Shown: positions 62,579 to 64,000 of the stretch, in pieces
Position numbering within the stretch: position 1 is the stretch's first letter
Layout: each line of letters opens with the position of its first letter
Assembly: GCA_947629915.1 (NCBI GenBank)
Contig: CANRFN010000009.1
Span: 1-64,000 of the forward strand
DNA: 64,000 bases
Direction of reading: 5' to 3'
Source of the DNA: an uncultured Oscillospiraceae bacterium
Lineage (GTDB): Bacteria; Bacillota; Clostridia; Oscillospirales; Oscillospiraceae
Program-made: the position numbers and the translations under genes
Notes under the pieces: generated by a model
What the model saw: the letters and a program-made list of their open reading frames with translations, nothing else
Databases searched by the model: none
What the model was told of the DNA's origin: nothing

Positions 62579-64000
62579 TACTTTCTACCTCCTTTAATAT
62601 TTTAATAGCATTAAGCAAAAAGCCAAAAACCTTGTAAGGGTAGTCAATATGCAGAGGTAACATAGATAAAAAGAGTGAAGCTTCATAGACTCTCACAGTC
62701 CAATAATCATAGCCACACATTTCTAGCTTTTCTCTGAACATCTTCTTGTAGTCACTATTGTCAAAGGGTATAGAAAGAAGGTAATTAAAATCATCGTCTA
62801 TCGTAATATCAAACATTGCATTATTGAAAAAATCATAGTTTCCACAAATAGAATGGCTTAGCTTTGCTATGTCATAGTATGGATCAGTATACAATTCTTC
62901 TTTTGTCAATGCTCCTCTTGGATCTATGAATTTTAATGTCCTTGTAGAATAATGATACATTGCATTAGCAAAGCAAGGATCACCATGCCCAATCACGCTA
63001 ATACATGGATACTCAATTCTTTGTTCAACTTTTTTCTTAATTTCCAGGTACCAATAAAATATATCGTCAACAGATGCAAGGCCCTTATTTGCAGATAATA
63101 ATTTTTCTATATTCGAGAATGCAGGCAATTTTTTTAAGTTTTCTAGTCTGCTTAGAACTTTTTTGACATAAAGTTGATCGTTTATTGCCTGAAACTGACT
63201 TGGTGTAATCTCTATGCAACCACGTTCATGAAAAAAAGTAAAATACATATCCAATATTTGCTTAAATTCATCCTGTCCAATGGAACCATGTACCCACTTT
63301 ATTGCAAGATCAGTCATATATAATCGTTCCATAGCATAACTAGATTCCAATTCCGTTTCTTGGTAGTCAAAAGGCATAACAAACCAGTGCTGCATATTTT
63401 CCGGCAAGAGATGATAGTACGTATATTCACTTTTAATTTTTGTTTTATTCGTTGATGACTTTCGCAGGGTATAGTCGGTCTCCTTCATTGAGTTAAAATA
63501 TCGCGAATCAAAATTTCCTGTAAGATATTGAATGAAATTCCATATTACGCTTATATCCATGACCCCTGGACACACAAGTCTCGGATTTCTATCCTCCCGC
63601 ATCACATCATGAGAACTGTGGATCTCAATGGACCGCTTTAAGAAAGCCAAGTATTGGCAAGTATCCTTGAACATTACTCCGATGCATGACGAATCTTTAT
63701 TGTCAAGAACAACTTTTTCTTCTATATAGTCTATTTTTTTGAACGCAAGGCCTGCCTCTTTACTATCAATCACAATAAAATTAGAGAAGCAGTGTAATAC
63801 TCTGTTATTTTCAATAGATTCTATATTTGAAAGTTGTAAAATTAATTTTTCAAAATCATATAAATTATCAAGTTCAATCCATCGAAAATTAGCAGAACCG
63901 AAAATCTTCTCAATTGACTCTTTATAGCGAACCTTTAATAGTTTTCTTCTGACGATTACATCGCCATAACCTTTCTTTCCAATGATCTCTCCAACGATCT
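62571..64000 (-). CDS. Aminoglycoside-phosphotransferase-fold kinase (5' end beyond the window)
   Basis: The frame runs open to the window edge at 64000, so the N-terminus is missing; the visible 475 residues start GEIIGKKGYGDVIVRRKLLK. The C-terminal 200 residues have the APH-type catalytic loop SVIGHGDPCFANAMY (Asp, Asn) and the metal-binding FIDPRGA, then DPYYDIAKLSHSICG. It probably phosphorylates a sugar or small alcohol that the HAD and nucleotidyltransferase partners then process. The upstream 150 or so residues resemble nothing I recognise and could be a separate domain. Confidence 0.85.
   Translation of the reverse strand, partial: IVGEIIGKKGYGDVIVRRKLLKVRYKESIEKIFGSANFRWIELDNLYDFEKLILQLSNIESIENNRVLHCFSNFIVIDSKEAGLAFKKIDYIEEKVVLDNKDSSCIGVMFKDTCQYLAFLKRSIEIHSSHDVMREDRNPRLVCPGVMDISVIWNFIQYLTGNFDSRYFNSMKETDYTLRKSSTNKTKIKSEYTYYHLLPENMQHWFVMPFDYQETELESSYAMERLYMTDLAIKWVHGSIGQDEFKQILDMYFTFFHERGCIEITPSQFQAINDQLYVKKVLSRLENLKKLPAFSNIEKLLSANKGLASVDDIFYWYLEIKKKVEQRIEYPCISVIGHGDPCFANAMYHYSTRTLKFIDPRGALTKEELYTDPYYDIAKLSHSICGNYDFFNNAMFDITIDDDFNYLLSIPFDNSDYKKMFREKLEMCGYDYWTVRVYEASLFLSMLPLHIDYPYKVFGFLLNAIKILKEVESNV

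Noticed and set aside
1..64000. CRISPR arrays, tRNA and rRNA genes, integrase or att sites
   Set aside because: No regularly spaced repeats, cloverleaf or rRNA sequence, and no intact integrase or transposase, were seen on either strand by reading.

Overview
The window reads as chromosome of a spore-forming, GC-rich Clostridia, most like an Oscillospiraceae gut anaerobe. The reasons are an intact sigma-K gene, HPr kinase, a pyruvate phosphate dikinase, Firmicutes-type gene order (ylxM-ffh-rpsP-khpA-rimM-trmD-rsmA; der-plsY-gpsA; DUF177-rpmF) and strong GGAGG ribosome binding sites throughout. No rRNA, tRNA or CRISPR array was seen.

Region 1 (1-36.9 kb) is mostly core genome at high GC. It holds the end of ppdK; a response regulator/histidine kinase/ABC ATPase/FtsX-permease set (2.8-5.5 kb); an XRE regulator divergent from a heterodimeric ABC exporter (5.6-9.7 kb); DUF362 and CapA proteins; a SpoU methyltransferase; sigK; hprK-glmS; rpmB; der-plsY-gpsA; DUF177-rpmF; lgt-folD; the SRP/ribosome-maturation operon with a trmD gene fused to an acetyltransferase domain; an amidase; a GH4 glycosidase; and asnB.

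Region 2 (37-48 kb) is an accessory and partly decayed stretch. It holds a Y-family polymerase of the UvrX type with its YolD-like partner, an XRE regulator, a shortened UDP-galactopyranose-mutase-like flavoprotein, a GH25 lysozyme, two tandem secreted repeat proteins (one broken by frameshifts), and a second, degenerate uvrX copy that carries an internal inverted segment.

Region 3 (48-56.4 kb) is strikingly AT-rich, and all its genes lie on the minus strand. In transcription order it encodes a small membrane protein, a YidC-like insertase fused to a CDP-glycerol-type glycerophosphotransferase, a nucleotidyltransferase fused to a HisC/CobD-like PLP enzyme, an opine-dehydrogenase-family protein, a TupA-like ATP-grasp ligase, a HAD protein with an altered motif I, and a second HisC/CobD-like PLP enzyme. 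I infer a pathway that makes a CDP-activated amino-alcohol or aminoalkyl headgroup and an opine-like amino acid and attaches them to a phosphopolymer at the cell surface. This is the best candidate in the window for an undescribed system.

Region 4 (56.4-64 kb) returns to higher GC with a multiply frameshifted rfbB, two paralogous proteins of unknown function sharing a Cys-His motif, and a second shortened UDP-galactopyranose-mutase-like protein. It then goes AT-rich again with a three-gene capsule-type module (phosphotransferase, HAD phosphatase, nucleotidyltransferase) whose first gene runs off the window. Three copies of the dyad ACGTAATNNNNATTACGT in intergenic DNA of regions 2-4 may be a shared operator.
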